A stretch of DNA of 64,000 nucleotides, taken from assembly GCA_045613985.1 (NCBI GenBank), contig JAZLCA010000001.1, positions 1 through 64,000 of the forward strand, read 5' to 3'. A program made the position numbers and the translations under genes. How positions within the stretch are numbered: the first letter of the stretch is position 1; the number at the start of each line of letters is the position of its first letter. Shown one piece after another: positions 52,397-61,491 of the stretch. Below the pieces are notes generated by a model that saw only the letters and a program-made list of their open reading frames with translations, was not told where the DNA came from and made no database searches. Source of the stretch: SIG644 sp045613985. GTDB lineage: Bacteria; Bacillota; Clostridia; Oscillospirales; CAG-272.

Positions 52397-53287
52397 TTAC
52401 ATCTTATCGCCCTCAAATACCGGCGTGTAATCCGCCGTGGCAGAGGTTCGCTTTTGAATGAAGCCCTCAAATTTCAGCTTTTGCATCTCGTAAGCGACGC
52501 TTTCGTACTCCAGCGTCGTGATGCGGCGGCGGAGATTGTCGTGCGGGCAATCCTCGGGCACGAAATCGGGCGTGTACTGGCTCATCAAGCTGAAAATAAA
52601 CTCGTCGGGCGAGAACATTTTAGCGAGCTGTCCCATGACCGCGATGGAGTCCTTACGACAGCCGGGCAGTACCAGATGGCGCACCAGAAGTCCCTTGGCG
52701 AGCATACCGTTTTCGTCATACTGCGGCTTTCCTACCTGCTTTTGCATACGCAACAGCGCCGCCTTGGCCACCTTGAAATAGTCGGCCGCTCCCGAATAGT
52801 CCTTGGAAATGTCGGAGGAGTAGTATTTCAGATCGGGCATGTAAATATCGATCAAGCCCTCCAACGCATCGATGGTCTCGACCGATTCGTAGCCGCCGCA
52901 GTTGTAAATCACGGGGACGTACAGTTGCTTGCGGACGCGGCGCAAGGCTTCGATCACCTGCGCGGCGTAGTGGGAGGGGGTGACCAGATTGATGTTATGC
53001 GCGCCCTGTCGCTGCAATTCCAGCATACGGTCGGCAAGCTCGCGCACCGTCAAATCCCGCCCTTTAGCGTTGTGGCTGACCTCGTAATTCTGACAAAAGA
53101 CACAGCGTAAATTGCAACCCGAGAAAAAGATGGTTCCCGAGCCGCGCTTGCCGCTGATGATGGGCTCTTCCCAAAGGTGCAGGGCACTGCGGGCAATGCG
53201 AACCGTATTGGTGACTCCGCAATATCCCTTCTCGCCTGCCTCTCGATCGACGGTGCATCCGCGCGGGCAGTTGTGACAAACGCTCAT
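52397..53287 (-). CDS. Radical SAM protein, PFL-activase-like (COG1313 type)
   Basis: A 296-residue protein. It starts with a cysteine motif CHNCPRGCTVDREAGEKGYC, then the radical SAM cluster GCNLRCVFCQNYEVS (CX3CX2C). The barrel blocks INLVTPSHYAAQVIEALR and VIYNCGGYESVETI follow, with the pattern of putative pyruvate-formate-lyase-activating enzymes of COG1313 (YgcF/PflX). The substrate is unknown. No glycyl-radical enzyme is nearby. AAGGAGGATTGAT precedes the ATG. Confidence 0.88.
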   Translation of the reverse strand: MSVCHNCPRGCTVDREAGEKGYCGVTNTVRIARSALHLWEEPIISGKRGSGTIFFSGCNLRCVFCQNYEVSHNAKGRDLTVRELADRMLELQRQGAHNINLVTPSHYAAQVIEALRRVRKQLYVPVIYNCGGYESVETIDALEGLIDIYMPDLKYYSSDISKDYSGAADYFKVAKAALLRMQKQVGKPQYDENGMLAKGLLVRHLVLPGCRKDSIAVMGQLAKMFSPDEFIFSLMSQYTPDFVPEDCPHDNLRRRITTLEYESVAYEMQKLKFEGFIQKRTSATADYTPVFEGDKM

Positions 53288-53376
53288 ATCAATCCTCCTT
53301 GTCCAGCGGCCGCTTGTGCGGCGGAGCGGACTCTGGACTAATTATATCATATTTTTAGCGCAAAATCAACTCTCCC

Positions 53377-53405
53377 TTTACTTTTTTATCCGTATGTGCT
53401 ATACT
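53377..53405 (+). promoter_or_regulatory. Promoter of cinA
   Basis: TTTACT at 53377-53382, 17-bp spacer, TATACT at 53400-53405. Confidence 0.7.
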
Positions 53406-53443
53406 AAATAAGGAGATTTTGAATCAACGGAGGCAACAAATGT

Positions 53444-54727
53444 ATGAAACTCATCCAAACGGCAGAAATTTTGTGTGTCGGCACCGAACTTCTTTTGGGC
53501 GACATTCTCAACACCAACGCGGCTTTTATCGCACGGGGGCTGTCTGAACTGGGAATTCACGTCTATCACCAAAGCGTTGTGGGAGACCATGCAGAGCGAA
53601 TGCAAGAGGCATTTCAACTGGCCTTGTCCCGCGCTGACGTGGTGATTGCCTCGGGCGGACTCGGTCCGACTTACGATGATATCACTCGCGAGGTCGCGGC
53701 GGCTGTGCTGGGCCTTGCATTGCACAAGGACGAAGGCGTGCTTGACGGTATTCGTCAATATTTTGCTCGCTCGGGACGAACGATGACGCCCAACAACGAG
53801 CGGCAGGCTATGGTTCCCGAGGGCGCACACGTCCTGGAGAACCGCCAAGGAACGGCTCCCGGGCTCATCCTGTCCGACTGTGCGCACAACAAAACCATTA
53901 TTCTTTTGCCGGGACCTCCCCGCGAGCTGATGCCCATGTGGCGGGATAGCGTTTTGCCTTATCTGAAGTCGCGCACCGACCGCGTGCTGTTCAGTCTGAA
54001 CGTCCACATCTTCGGCATGGGGGAAAGCGCGGTGGAAACTCATCTGCGCGGCATGATGACCGAGGGCAAAAATCCTACGATTGCTCCCTATTGCAGTGCG
54101 GGCGAGGTCAGATTGCGCATCACGGCGCAAGCAGAGAGCGAACAGACCGCGAGGGATATGTGCAGACGGACGCTCGGGAGCATCATGGAAAGCGAGGTCG
54201 GGGCTTACGTCTATGCGGTCGCTCCCTCCACCGAAGGCGAAGCAACACTTGAGGGTGTCGCTATCTGGGAGCTGCTTCGCCAAAACAAAACGGTCGCCAC
54301 CGCCGAATCCTGCACGGGCGGTTTGATTGCCAAACGCTTGACCGATATTCCCGGCTCGTCTGCGGCGGTGCTGGGCGGATTCGTCACCTATACGAATGAA
54401 ATGAAAATGGCTATGCTGGGCGTCGCGTCCGATACGCTCGAGCGATACACCGCCGTGAGCGAGCAGACCGCCGCTGAAATGGCGCGGGGCGCCCGCCTTC
54501 GCACCGGGGCAGATATCGGCATTTCCACCACGGGCTATGCAGGCCCGGGCGGCGGAACGGAGGATTGCCCCGTCGGAACCGTCTTCGTCGGCATCAGCAC
54601 CGAGGAGGACACGCGCGTTGTTCGCCTGAAGCTGTCGCCCGATCGCTCTCGCGATTATATTCGCACGCTGGCGGCCTCGCACGCGCTGAATTTGATTCGC
54701 TGTGCCGCCTCAAACGCCGGAAAATGA
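53444..54727 (+). CDS. cinA: CinA-like NMN deamidase / competence-damage protein
   Basis: A 427-residue two-domain protein. The N-terminal half is MoaB/MogA-like (ILCVGTELLLGDILNTN, ASGGLGPTYDDITRE, LPGPPRELMPMW) and the C-terminal half is the CinA amidase domain (ATAESCTGGLIAKRLTDIPGSS, TGYAGPGGGTEDCPVGTVFVG). Relatives hydrolyse ADP-ribose and deamidate NMN in NAD recycling. GGAGGCAACAAATGT precedes the ATG; an overlapping ATG at 53440 is out of frame. It is monocistronic. Confidence 0.95.
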   Translation: MKLIQTAEILCVGTELLLGDILNTNAAFIARGLSELGIHVYHQSVVGDHAERMQEAFQLALSRADVVIASGGLGPTYDDITREVAAAVLGLALHKDEGVLDGIRQYFARSGRTMTPNNERQAMVPEGAHVLENRQGTAPGLILSDCAHNKTIILLPGPPRELMPMWRDSVLPYLKSRTDRVLFSLNVHIFGMGESAVETHLRGMMTEGKNPTIAPYCSAGEVRLRITAQAESEQTARDMCRRTLGSIMESEVGAYVYAVAPSTEGEATLEGVAIWELLRQNKTVATAESCTGGLIAKRLTDIPGSSAAVLGGFVTYTNEMKMAMLGVASDTLERYTAVSEQTAAEMARGARLRTGADIGISTTGYAGPGGGTEDCPVGTVFVGISTEEDTRVVRLKLSPDRSRDYIRTLAASHALNLIRCAASNAGK

Positions 54728-54768
54728 CAAAAATTAAACAATTTTCTGCGAAAAGAGTGAGAAAGCTC

Positions 54769-54797
54769 TTGATTTTCAGCGAAAAATGGGGTAAAAT
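54769..54797 (+). promoter_or_regulatory. Promoter of pfkA
   Basis: TTGATT at 54769-54774, 17-bp spacer, TAAAAT at 54792-54797. Confidence 0.72.
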
Positions 54798-54863
54798 AGT
54801 ACGGTATATTTCGGCCGCCAATGGCGCCGACCAAGTTTTCCACCAAGAAAGGTTACACAAAAT

Positions 54864-55940
54864 ATGGCAAAATTCAGAAAAATTGGTATATTAACCTCGG
54901 GCGGTGACGCTCCCGGTATGAATGCGGCTGTCCGCGCGGTTGCGCGCGAGGCTATGCACGAGGGCGTGCAGGTCGTGGGTATCCGCGAGGGCTATCAGGG
55001 CTTGATCGAGGGTAACGTTTTTGATATGACAACGCACGACGTGTCGGGCATCATCACCCACGGCGGTACGGCACTTTATTCCAGCCGTAGCCCCATGTTT
55101 GCTACGGACGAGGGCATGAAAATGGCTCTGGAGACCTGCGAGAAGAACAGCATCGACGCGATCGTTGCCCTGGGCGGTGACGGTACCTTCCGCGGTGCGA
55201 CCAAGCTGACGCACAACGGTATTCCTTCCATCGGCATTCCCTGTACCATCGACAACGACATTACCGCTACCGAGCACACCATCGGCTTTGATACGGCGAT
55301 GAACACGGTGCTGGGCATGGTAGACGCTCTGCGCGAAACCTGCGAATCTCACAAGCGTTGCAACGTTATTGAGGTTATGGGCCGCGACTGCGGTCTGATC
55401 GCTTTGCACACGGGTATTACGACGGGTGCTTTGGCGATCGCCATTCCCGAGATGCCCTTCGATGAGGATTTTGCCATCGGCAAGCTGGCTTCCGCACGCG
55501 CACAGGGCAAGAGAGGTCTGATCGCGCTGGCAAGCGAAGGCATGAAGCCGATCGGTGACCAAAAGTACAGCGAGTATTTCGCCGAGCAGATCGAAAAGAG
55601 AACGGGCATTGAGACCAAGTTTGCTCGTTGCGGACACATCATTCGCGGCGGTGCGCCTACTCTGCGCGACCGCTTGATCGCGACTGCCATGGGTTATGCG
55701 GCCGTTCAGGAGCTGCTGGCGGGCAAGAGCAACGAGGTCATGTGCATCGTGGACGGTAAGATCGAGGCTGTAGAGATCAACTACGCGCTGATTCTGGACC
55801 GTATGTACAAGGGCAAACTGGAGGACGGCGATCTGGATCAGTTTACCCAGGAGCAGCTGGCGTCCATGAAGGAGACCTGCCGCCTGCGCCGACGCGAGAT
55901 CGAATATCTGTATCAGATGGCCAACAGCATCAGCTTCTGA
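54864..55940 (+). CDS. pfkA: 6-phosphofructokinase
   Basis: A 358-residue glycolytic enzyme (about 40 more than E. coli PfkA). Key motifs: ILTSGGDAPGMNAAVR, GGDGTFRG at 104-111, PCTIDNDI with catalytic Asp130, and EVMGRDCG. The Gly in GGDG points to ATP rather than pyrophosphate as phosphoryl donor; the second specificity position, usually Gly in ATP enzymes and Lys in PPi enzymes, is Cys127. The C-terminal CRLRRREIEYLYQMANSISF is a typical clostridial extension. AAGAAAGGTTACACAAAAT precedes the ATG. Confidence 0.95.
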   Translation: MAKFRKIGILTSGGDAPGMNAAVRAVAREAMHEGVQVVGIREGYQGLIEGNVFDMTTHDVSGIITHGGTALYSSRSPMFATDEGMKMALETCEKNSIDAIVALGGDGTFRGATKLTHNGIPSIGIPCTIDNDITATEHTIGFDTAMNTVLGMVDALRETCESHKRCNVIEVMGRDCGLIALHTGITTGALAIAIPEMPFDEDFAIGKLASARAQGKRGLIALASEGMKPIGDQKYSEYFAEQIEKRTGIETKFARCGHIIRGGAPTLRDRLIATAMGYAAVQELLAGKSNEVMCIVDGKIEAVEINYALILDRMYKGKLEDGDLDQFTQEQLASMKETCRLRRREIEYLYQMANSISF

Positions 55941-55953
55941 TGGAGCAGAAAAC

Positions 55954-55988
55954 AAAAGGAGAACTTCGGTTTGAAGTTCTCCTTTTTT
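55954..55988. terminator. Bidirectional terminator between pfkA and ygiQ
   Basis: Arms AAAAGGAGAACTT and AAGTTCTCCTTTTTT; T-rich on the plus side and abutting the ygiQ stop codon on the minus side. Confidence 0.85.
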
Positions 55989-55989
55989 C

Positions 55990-57975
55990 TTATCTGTGCC
56001 GATCTTTGCGCCCATGCGAGCGGAAATCGTCCTTTTTTTGTTTGTTTGCCTGCGGTTTTGCCGTCGGCTTTTTCTTCATATCGGGCTTCTTGCGTGCATC
56101 CTCGCGCTTTGGCGACGCACTCGAACGTCCTCCAAAGGAAGATTTGCTTGCCGCCGGGCGAGATGCACCCTCGGGACGTACCAGACACTCCGGACGGTTG
56201 CCGATCAGATCGGTGCGGCCGCACAGCCGCAACGCCTCTCGGACCAACGGCGCGTTGGCCGGTCGGTTGTATTGCAGAAGGGCGCGCTGAAGCTGCTTTT
56301 CGTGATAGTCCGTTGCCACGTACACCGATTTGCCCGTCAAGGGGTTGATGCCCGTGTAATACATGACGGTTGAGGCTGTGCCGGGGGTGGGATAGAAATC
56401 CTGCACCTGCTCGGGCGCGTAGCCGTCTCTCTTGAGGCAAACGGCCAACTCGATGGCGTCGTTCAAGGTAGAACCGGGATGGCTGGACATTAGGTAAGGC
56501 ACCAGATATTGCTCCTTACCCATCTGATGCGTCAGATCGAAGAATTTGCCTCGGAATTTTTCGTACACCTCAAAGTGGGGCTTGCCCATGGCGTCCAGCA
56601 CGCCCGCCGCGCAATGCTCGGGCGCGACCTTGAGCTGGCCGCTGACGTGATCACGGACCAGCTTGCGGAAAAAGGCATCGTTGGGATCCTTGAGCAAATA
56701 GTCAAAGCGGATGCCCGAACGAATGAACACCTTTTTGATGCCCTTCACAGCCTCGATATGCTCGAGCAGCTTAACGTATTCCGTATGATCCGCCTTGAGA
56801 TTTTTGCAGGGCGTGGGGGCAAGACACTTTCGACCCGTGCAAACACCGTTTTTGAGCTGTTGCTCGCAGGCGGGATGGCGGAAATTAGCGGTCGGACCGC
56901 CCACGTCGTGAATGTAGCCCTTGAAATTGGGCAGCTTTACGATCTTTTCGGCCTCTGCTACACAGCTTTCAATGCTGCGCGAGCGTACGGTGCGCCCCTG
57001 ATGGAAGGCCAGGGCGCAGAAGTTGCAGGCACCGAAGCAACCGCGATTGTGGGTGATGGAGAACTGCACCTCCTCGATGCCGGGCACGCCGCCGTCCTTT
57101 TGATAGGACGGGTGATAGGTGCGGGCATAGGGCAGGGAATAGACGCGGTCCAATTCTTCTCGCTCCAAGGGCGGCATGGGGGGATTTTGAACCAGAATTT
57201 TGGTGTCGTAATGCTCAACGATGGCTTTGCCCGTGATGGCGTCTTGGTTTTTGTACTGTACCCCGAAGGCCTCGGCCAGGCGGCGCTTATCGGTTTTCAG
57301 CTCGTTGTAATCAAACTCGGCCGCGACGGGATAGTGGATCTTGTCCTCGGGCTTGCACAGGTAGACCGTGCCTCGCACGTCGCGGATCTTTTTGACGGGC
57401 ACCCCTCGCGAGAGCAGCTCAGCGATGCGAAGCAGGATGTTCTCACCCATGCCGTAGGTCAGAAGATCGGCGCGGGAATCCACCAGAACCGAACGGCGCA
57501 CCTTGTCGTCCCAGTAATCGTAATGGGCGAATCGGCGCAGCGAAGCCTCCAGACCGCCCAAAATGATGGGCACGTCACCGTACGCTTCGCGGATGCGGTT
57601 GCAATACACGATGGCCGCGCGGTCGGGGCGCTTGCCCATGACGCCGCCCGGGCTGTAATAGTCGTAGGTGCGGCGCTTTTTGGAGACGGTGTAATGGGCG
57701 ACCATCGAGTCGATATTGCCCGCCGTGACGAGAAAACCCAGCTTGGGACGGCCGAACTCGCGGAAGGCATCACAGCTCTTATAATCGGGCTGGGACAGAA
57801 TGGCCACGCGGTAACCCGCCGCCTCCAGCACGCGGGAGATGATAGACACGCCAAAGGAGGGGTGATCGACGTAAGCGTCACCCGTGACGTAGACGAAATC
57901 GGGAGAATCCCAGCCACGCGCCTGCATATCGGCACGGTCGATGGGCAGAAAGGTAAAATCAGGGTTGTATGACAT
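55990..57975 (-). CDS. ygiQ: YgiQ-family radical SAM protein
   Basis: A 661-residue radical SAM protein. N-terminal FLPIDRADMQARGWDSPDFVYVTGDAYVDHPSFG is diagnostic; FLVTAGNIDSMVAHYT and GGLEASLRRFAHYDYWDDKVRRS follow. The cluster motif is THNRGCFGACNFCALAFHQG (CX3CX2C). The C-terminal 60 residues are Lys/Arg/Pro/Gln-rich and probably disordered. Start at 57975 (MSYNPDF) follows GAAAGGAATCGTT. The substrate is unknown. It lies 32 bp after thiN on the same strand. Confidence 0.93.
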   Translation of the reverse strand: MSYNPDFTFLPIDRADMQARGWDSPDFVYVTGDAYVDHPSFGVSIISRVLEAAGYRVAILSQPDYKSCDAFREFGRPKLGFLVTAGNIDSMVAHYTVSKKRRTYDYYSPGGVMGKRPDRAAIVYCNRIREAYGDVPIILGGLEASLRRFAHYDYWDDKVRRSVLVDSRADLLTYGMGENILLRIAELLSRGVPVKKIRDVRGTVYLCKPEDKIHYPVAAEFDYNELKTDKRRLAEAFGVQYKNQDAITGKAIVEHYDTKILVQNPPMPPLEREELDRVYSLPYARTYHPSYQKDGGVPGIEEVQFSITHNRGCFGACNFCALAFHQGRTVRSRSIESCVAEAEKIVKLPNFKGYIHDVGGPTANFRHPACEQQLKNGVCTGRKCLAPTPCKNLKADHTEYVKLLEHIEAVKGIKKVFIRSGIRFDYLLKDPNDAFFRKLVRDHVSGQLKVAPEHCAAGVLDAMGKPHFEVYEKFRGKFFDLTHQMGKEQYLVPYLMSSHPGSTLNDAIELAVCLKRDGYAPEQVQDFYPTPGTASTVMYYTGINPLTGKSVYVATDYHEKQLQRALLQYNRPANAPLVREALRLCGRTDLIGNRPECLVRPEGASRPAASKSSFGGRSSASPKREDARKKPDMKKKPTAKPQANKQKKDDFRSHGRKDRHR

Positions 57976-58007
57976 AACGATTCCTTTCGGAAAAGAATTT
58001 TTCAAAA

Positions 58008-58640
58008 TCAGGTCAGATCGCGCGATTCGACGACGAGAAGAGTGCCCTTGCGCACCGAGATGAAGCAGCAGTTGCCCGTGATCTCGTTGGACACGGCGTA
58101 GCCGAAGGTGCGGGAAAGCTTTTTGTTTTTGAGGGGATATTTCACGCCCTCGATGTCCACGCCCTTAACGAGCGGGTCAAGAGCAAGCAGTGAGACGTAG
58201 GTGTAGGTGCTGCGAGGGAGGATGGTGCTGTCGTTGCGCAAAAGGCGGGCACGGTTGTGACCGTCCTCGATGACGACGCGCACTTTTTTGTTGGCGAGAT
58301 CTTCCAAAATGGCGAGATTGGACAGCGTGTGATCCAAACGACCGCCAAGACCGCCGACGATGGTAATGTCGGTCGCACCGCGCTGAAGCGCCAGCTCTGT
58401 GGCAAGCTGTGTGTCGGTGACGTCCTTTTCGGTGGGGACGGTAATGACTTCGACGCCGGGATCCACCTCGGGCGCGTGGCCCAGCGAGTCGTAGTCGCCC
58501 ACCACAACGGCGGGAGAAAGCCCCAAAAGACGGGCATTGTCCAGGCCTGAGTCGGCGGCGACGATCAGGTCGCTCTCGGCGGGTTTGATATGAATATTGT
58601 CGGGGTGAATGACACCGCCGGTGAGGATGTAGGTTTTCAT
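58008..58640 (-). CDS. thiN: Thiamine pyrophosphokinase
   Basis: A 210-residue enzyme that converts thiamine to thiamine diphosphate. It shows LIVAADSGLDNARLLGLSPAVVVGDYDSLG, PTEKDVTDTQLA and IVGGLGGRLDHTLSNLAIL, the catalytic-domain motifs, then the C-terminal thiamine-binding beta domain. Start at 58640 follows GAAAGGAACACGCT. It occupies its normal place downstream of rsgA, but rpe is missing between them and an unrelated gene is inserted. Confidence 0.93.
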   Translation of the reverse strand: MKTYILTGGVIHPDNIHIKPAESDLIVAADSGLDNARLLGLSPAVVVGDYDSLGHAPEVDPGVEVITVPTEKDVTDTQLATELALQRGATDITIVGGLGGRLDHTLSNLAILEDLANKKVRVVIEDGHNRARLLRNDSTILPRSTYTYVSLLALDPLVKGVDIEGVKYPLKNKKLSRTFGYAVSNEITGNCCFISVRKGTLLVVESRDLT

Positions 58641-58669
58641 AGCGTGTTCCTTTCGGGGGGCGTTTTTAT

Positions 58670-58847
58670 TGGGAAAAACTTCTTGAAAGAAGTTTTTTCT
58701 CAAACCCTTTTCAAGAACTTTATAAGGGGAAATATTGGGGCAAAGCGGGGGTGCGATTGCCTCTTTTTGCAGAATAGCTGCCGCAAGCTCGTGGGGCCCT
58801 CCCCACTCGCTCTGACGAGATGTTAGTCTGATTTATGGAGGAAAGAT
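58670..58847 (-). repeat. Left inverted composite repeat flanking the 58848-59714 gene
   Basis: A hairpin repeat (AAAAACTTCTTGAAAGAAGTTTTTT, then TTTTCAAGAACTTTATA) is followed by AGCTGCCGCAAGCTCGTGGGGCCCTC at about 58786-58811. The same two blocks occur, inverted, at 59825-59985 on the other side of the gene. No coding sequence is seen. Confidence 0.6.
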
Positions 58848-59714
58848 TTATTGGTCGAGGTAATCGTTTCCGTCGATTTTGATGATATCAAATCTTACGC
58901 CGCCAAGCTCGGACACCTCTTTGAGCGACAGGTCGTTGAATACCTTGGCGTTTTCCGCTTGTTCCCAGGTCGCGTAGTCGGTATCGCTATCGAAATCGAA
59001 CCAATACTCATATCCCGTGTTATCCTCATTCGTCCATTTTGAAACGATAAATTGACGGAAATATTTTGCACACGAATAGGACATCTCGATTTCAAGAGAG
59101 GAATCGGGTGCAAGTTCGGGGGTGAGCAGGGCGCGAATCTTGTCGTAGGTAACGGCCTTGGGCAACTCGAATCCGCACATCATACAAAAACGGCTGGCTG
59201 CCGCCTTCATCGGTTGATCAATCTCCAATTCCCAATGATCGTTTTCATGGGTAAAAACGAGGAGATGCTCCATAGAGGCATCAAAAACATACAAATCTTC
59301 GGGAAGAACGGTATGAGCCAAATACATATCCAGGGCGGAAAGTCGCCATCCCTCGTTCCATTCAAATTCGATGATATCCGCAAGCTCTCTTGCGTTCATT
59401 TTTGCAACGCCGCCCTTGCATTCAACACCGTCCACTTCGATTCCATGACAATCCGGCTTGCTCTCGTTTTCCGACATAAAAAACACGTCGCCCGGCAAGG
59501 ATCTCAAAAAATCAAGAGATTGCGCAAAAGAAATGGCGCGATGGTCCATCAGTTCCCACAGATATCTTTCTTCGCAGGTAACCGTATAATTCTTGGCGGC
59601 AAGTGCTTGTATCCACTCTTTATTCTCACTTTGGAAGTCATCCCACGACATCGTGAATGTTTCTATAAATGCTTGGCGAATTTCTTGCGCGTTTTCCATC
59701 AGGGTGATATTCAT
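58848..59714 (-). CDS. Unrecognised 288-residue acidic protein
   Basis: A soluble, acidic, Trp/Phe/Glu-rich protein (MNITLMENAQEIRQAFIETF...). I do not recognise the family. It has isolated cysteines (RFCMMCGFELP) but no repeated metal motif, no signal peptide and no membrane helix. The sequence ELADIIEFEWNEGWRLSALDMYL and the closing GGVRFDIIKIDGNDYL are the most distinctive. Start at 59714 follows AAAGGGGATGCACT. It interrupts the conserved rsgA-thiN order and is bracketed by inverted composite repeats, so it may be a recent arrival. Confidence 0.75.
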   Translation of the reverse strand: MNITLMENAQEIRQAFIETFTMSWDDFQSENKEWIQALAAKNYTVTCEERYLWELMDHRAISFAQSLDFLRSLPGDVFFMSENESKPDCHGIEVDGVECKGGVAKMNARELADIIEFEWNEGWRLSALDMYLAHTVLPEDLYVFDASMEHLLVFTHENDHWELEIDQPMKAAASRFCMMCGFELPKAVTYDKIRALLTPELAPDSSLEIEMSYSCAKYFRQFIVSKWTNEDNTGYEYWFDFDSDTDYATWEQAENAKVFNDLSLKEVSELGGVRFDIIKIDGNDYLDQ

Positions 59715-59719
59715 AGTGC

Positions 59720-59990
59720 ATCCCCTTTCTTGTCGTTTTAAGTTGATTCCTTCGAGGTACATTGTGGAGAAGAAGGGGAAGGGGGACGGAGTAAATCTGC
59801 AAAGCAGATTTATGCCGAGCGGAGCGAGGAGAGGGCCCCACTTCTTGCGGCAGCTATTGATTGGAACAGCGTACTTTCTTCCCTCCATAGGAGAGAAGAA
59901 GTTGTAAGGGCGAGCTTTTCCTTTTCCTTCTATAAAGTTTTTTGAGGGGGACAGGGGAACTTTTTTTCAAAAAAGTTCCCCTCGTACTCT
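59720..59990 (+). repeat. Right inverted composite repeat flanking the 58848-59714 gene
   Basis: Contains GAGGGCCCCACTTCTTGCGGCAGCT (59831-59855), the inverse of the left block, and TATAAAGTTTTTTGAGGGGGACAGGGGAAC plus the hairpin GGGGAACTTTTTTTC...AAAAAAGTTCCCC at 59952-59982, which also ends the rsgA transcript. No gene is present. Confidence 0.6.
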
Positions 59991-59997
59991 CCGTTCT

Positions 59998-61026
59998 TTA
60001 ATGATGCGACGGTGCCTTGGTCCAGGGATGCTTGTCCTTGAGATCGTTGTAAATACTGACAAAGCTTTCGTGGCGGGAGGGGGCGATATCGCCGCGGCGG
60101 ACGGCGTCGAGGACGGCACATCCCTCTTCCTTGAGGTGGGTGCAGTCGGAGTAGCGGCACTGTCCGAGATAGGGGGCAAAATCCCGCATGGCCGCGGGCA
60201 GATCGTCCTTTTCAAAGAAATCAAAGCGGGTGAAATCCAACAGGGAAAAGCCGGGCGTGTCGGCAATGTAGCCGCCGGCACCCTCGCAGTCGGGCCACAA
60301 ATCCGAAAGAGCGAACAGCGTAACCTCTCGGGTGGTGTGTCGGCCGCGGGCGTTCTTTTGGCTGATCTCGCCTGTCAGGCGGGAAAGAGAGGGGAACAAA
60401 CGGTTCATCAGGGTGGATTTTCCCACACCCGAGGCTCCTGCGAAAGCGGAAAGCTTGTCGCGGGCGTTCTCCCGAATATAGTTGGCTACCGCTTCGATGC
60501 CCTCGCCCTTCTCACAGCTGACCGCGAAGGAGGCAAAGCCCGCCTTGGCGTACAGCGCTTGCAACTCGGCGGCGCGGCCGGGGGCAAGGTCGGATTTTCC
60601 TACGATAACCACAGGCTCGATGCGGTTGTGCTCCGCAATGGAAATAAGCTTGTCCACCGTGGGTAAGAGCGGCGCGGGCTTGGCGGCCGCCATGGGAACA
60701 AACAGCACCTCCAGATTTGCCATCGGGGGGCGGATAAGGGCATTTTTACGGGGAAGAATATCCTCGATGCGAATGCCGCTGCCGTCGTCCAAAGGGGCAT
60801 AGGAGCCGTCCTCGTTTGTCTTCAGCGCGGTATCATCGTAGCCGATCAACACTTGGTCGCCGGGCAGGGGCGTGGTACCCTCATGGCGAAAAACACCGCG
60901 GGCGCGGCAGGAAATGGTCATGCCGTCGAGCGGTGTGGGGGTGGAGGAGGCTTGGGCGGAGTCGGTTCGGATGGTGTACAGGCCGCCGACGCCTTGAATG
61001 ATTTTTCCGCGGGTTTGGTAGGTCAT
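59998..61026 (-). CDS. rsgA: Ribosome small-subunit GTPase RsgA
   Basis: A 342-residue circularly permuted GTPase in late 30S maturation. An OB-fold (residues 1-95) precedes the G domain, whose motifs come in permuted order: VGKSD (G4, an atypical NKXD) near 142, then GASGVGKSTLMN (G1) near 195, T-rich GRHTTREV (G2) and DTPGF (G3). The C-terminal zinc site is CRYSDCTHLKEEGC (Cys, Cys, His, Cys). GAAAGGATACATA precedes the ATG. It follows the PASTA gene on the same strand. Confidence 0.94.
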   Translation of the reverse strand: MTYQTRGKIIQGVGGLYTIRTDSAQASSTPTPLDGMTISCRARGVFRHEGTTPLPGDQVLIGYDDTALKTNEDGSYAPLDDGSGIRIEDILPRKNALIRPPMANLEVLFVPMAAAKPAPLLPTVDKLISIAEHNRIEPVVIVGKSDLAPGRAAELQALYAKAGFASFAVSCEKGEGIEAVANYIRENARDKLSAFAGASGVGKSTLMNRLFPSLSRLTGEISQKNARGRHTTREVTLFALSDLWPDCEGAGGYIADTPGFSLLDFTRFDFFEKDDLPAAMRDFAPYLGQCRYSDCTHLKEEGCAVLDAVRRGDIAPSRHESFVSIYNDLKDKHPWTKAPSHH

Positions 61027-61047
61027 TATGTATCCTTTCGGGGGAGG

Positions 61048-61488
61048 TTATTTTTGTTTAGCTAAGGTTTTTGCAACTTCTTCTACGGGAAGGGCGCGCC
61101 ACAACGCGGCGCGCTTGGCGAGATGTTACTTCTTTGACACACGTCAAAGAAGTAACCAAGAAAACGTGCCAAGACGTTCCCCCTTGGATCTCCCTTCCCG
61201 TGCCGCTCTACAAAGTGGAATCGGAGAAAGACATAAGATTTTTTGGTGCAAGGCTCGCCATTTTGCCACCACGAGCGGCAGATATGGAAAGCAAAAATTG
61301 TTATAGCAGTTCTAATATTGTGGAGCGGAGTGGGTGGGGACCCACGCAGCTTGCGGAAGTATCTTTGGAGCAACGTGCGTTCTTTCCCACACAGAGATAG
61401 AAGTAGTTGTCCCGGCTACGCTCCTATTGCTTTTTGTAAAGTTTTTGGGGGTGTGGGGACTTTTTTTAAAAAGTCCCCGCGTCGTCAT
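61048..61488. repeat. Gene-free 440-bp stretch of TIR-family and hairpin repeats
   Basis: TTTAGCTAAGGTTTTTGCAACTTCTTCTACGG at 61058-61089 matches the ends of the 33209-33786 element. Then GCGCGCC/GGCGCGC, a perfect 14-bp hairpin GTTACTTCTTTGAC/GTCAAAGAAGTAAC (61125-61156), and at 61432-61488 the hairpin GGGGACTTTTT/AAAAAGTCCCC that ends the PASTA gene transcript. No gene is seen. Confidence 0.65.
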
Positions 61489-61491
61489 ACT

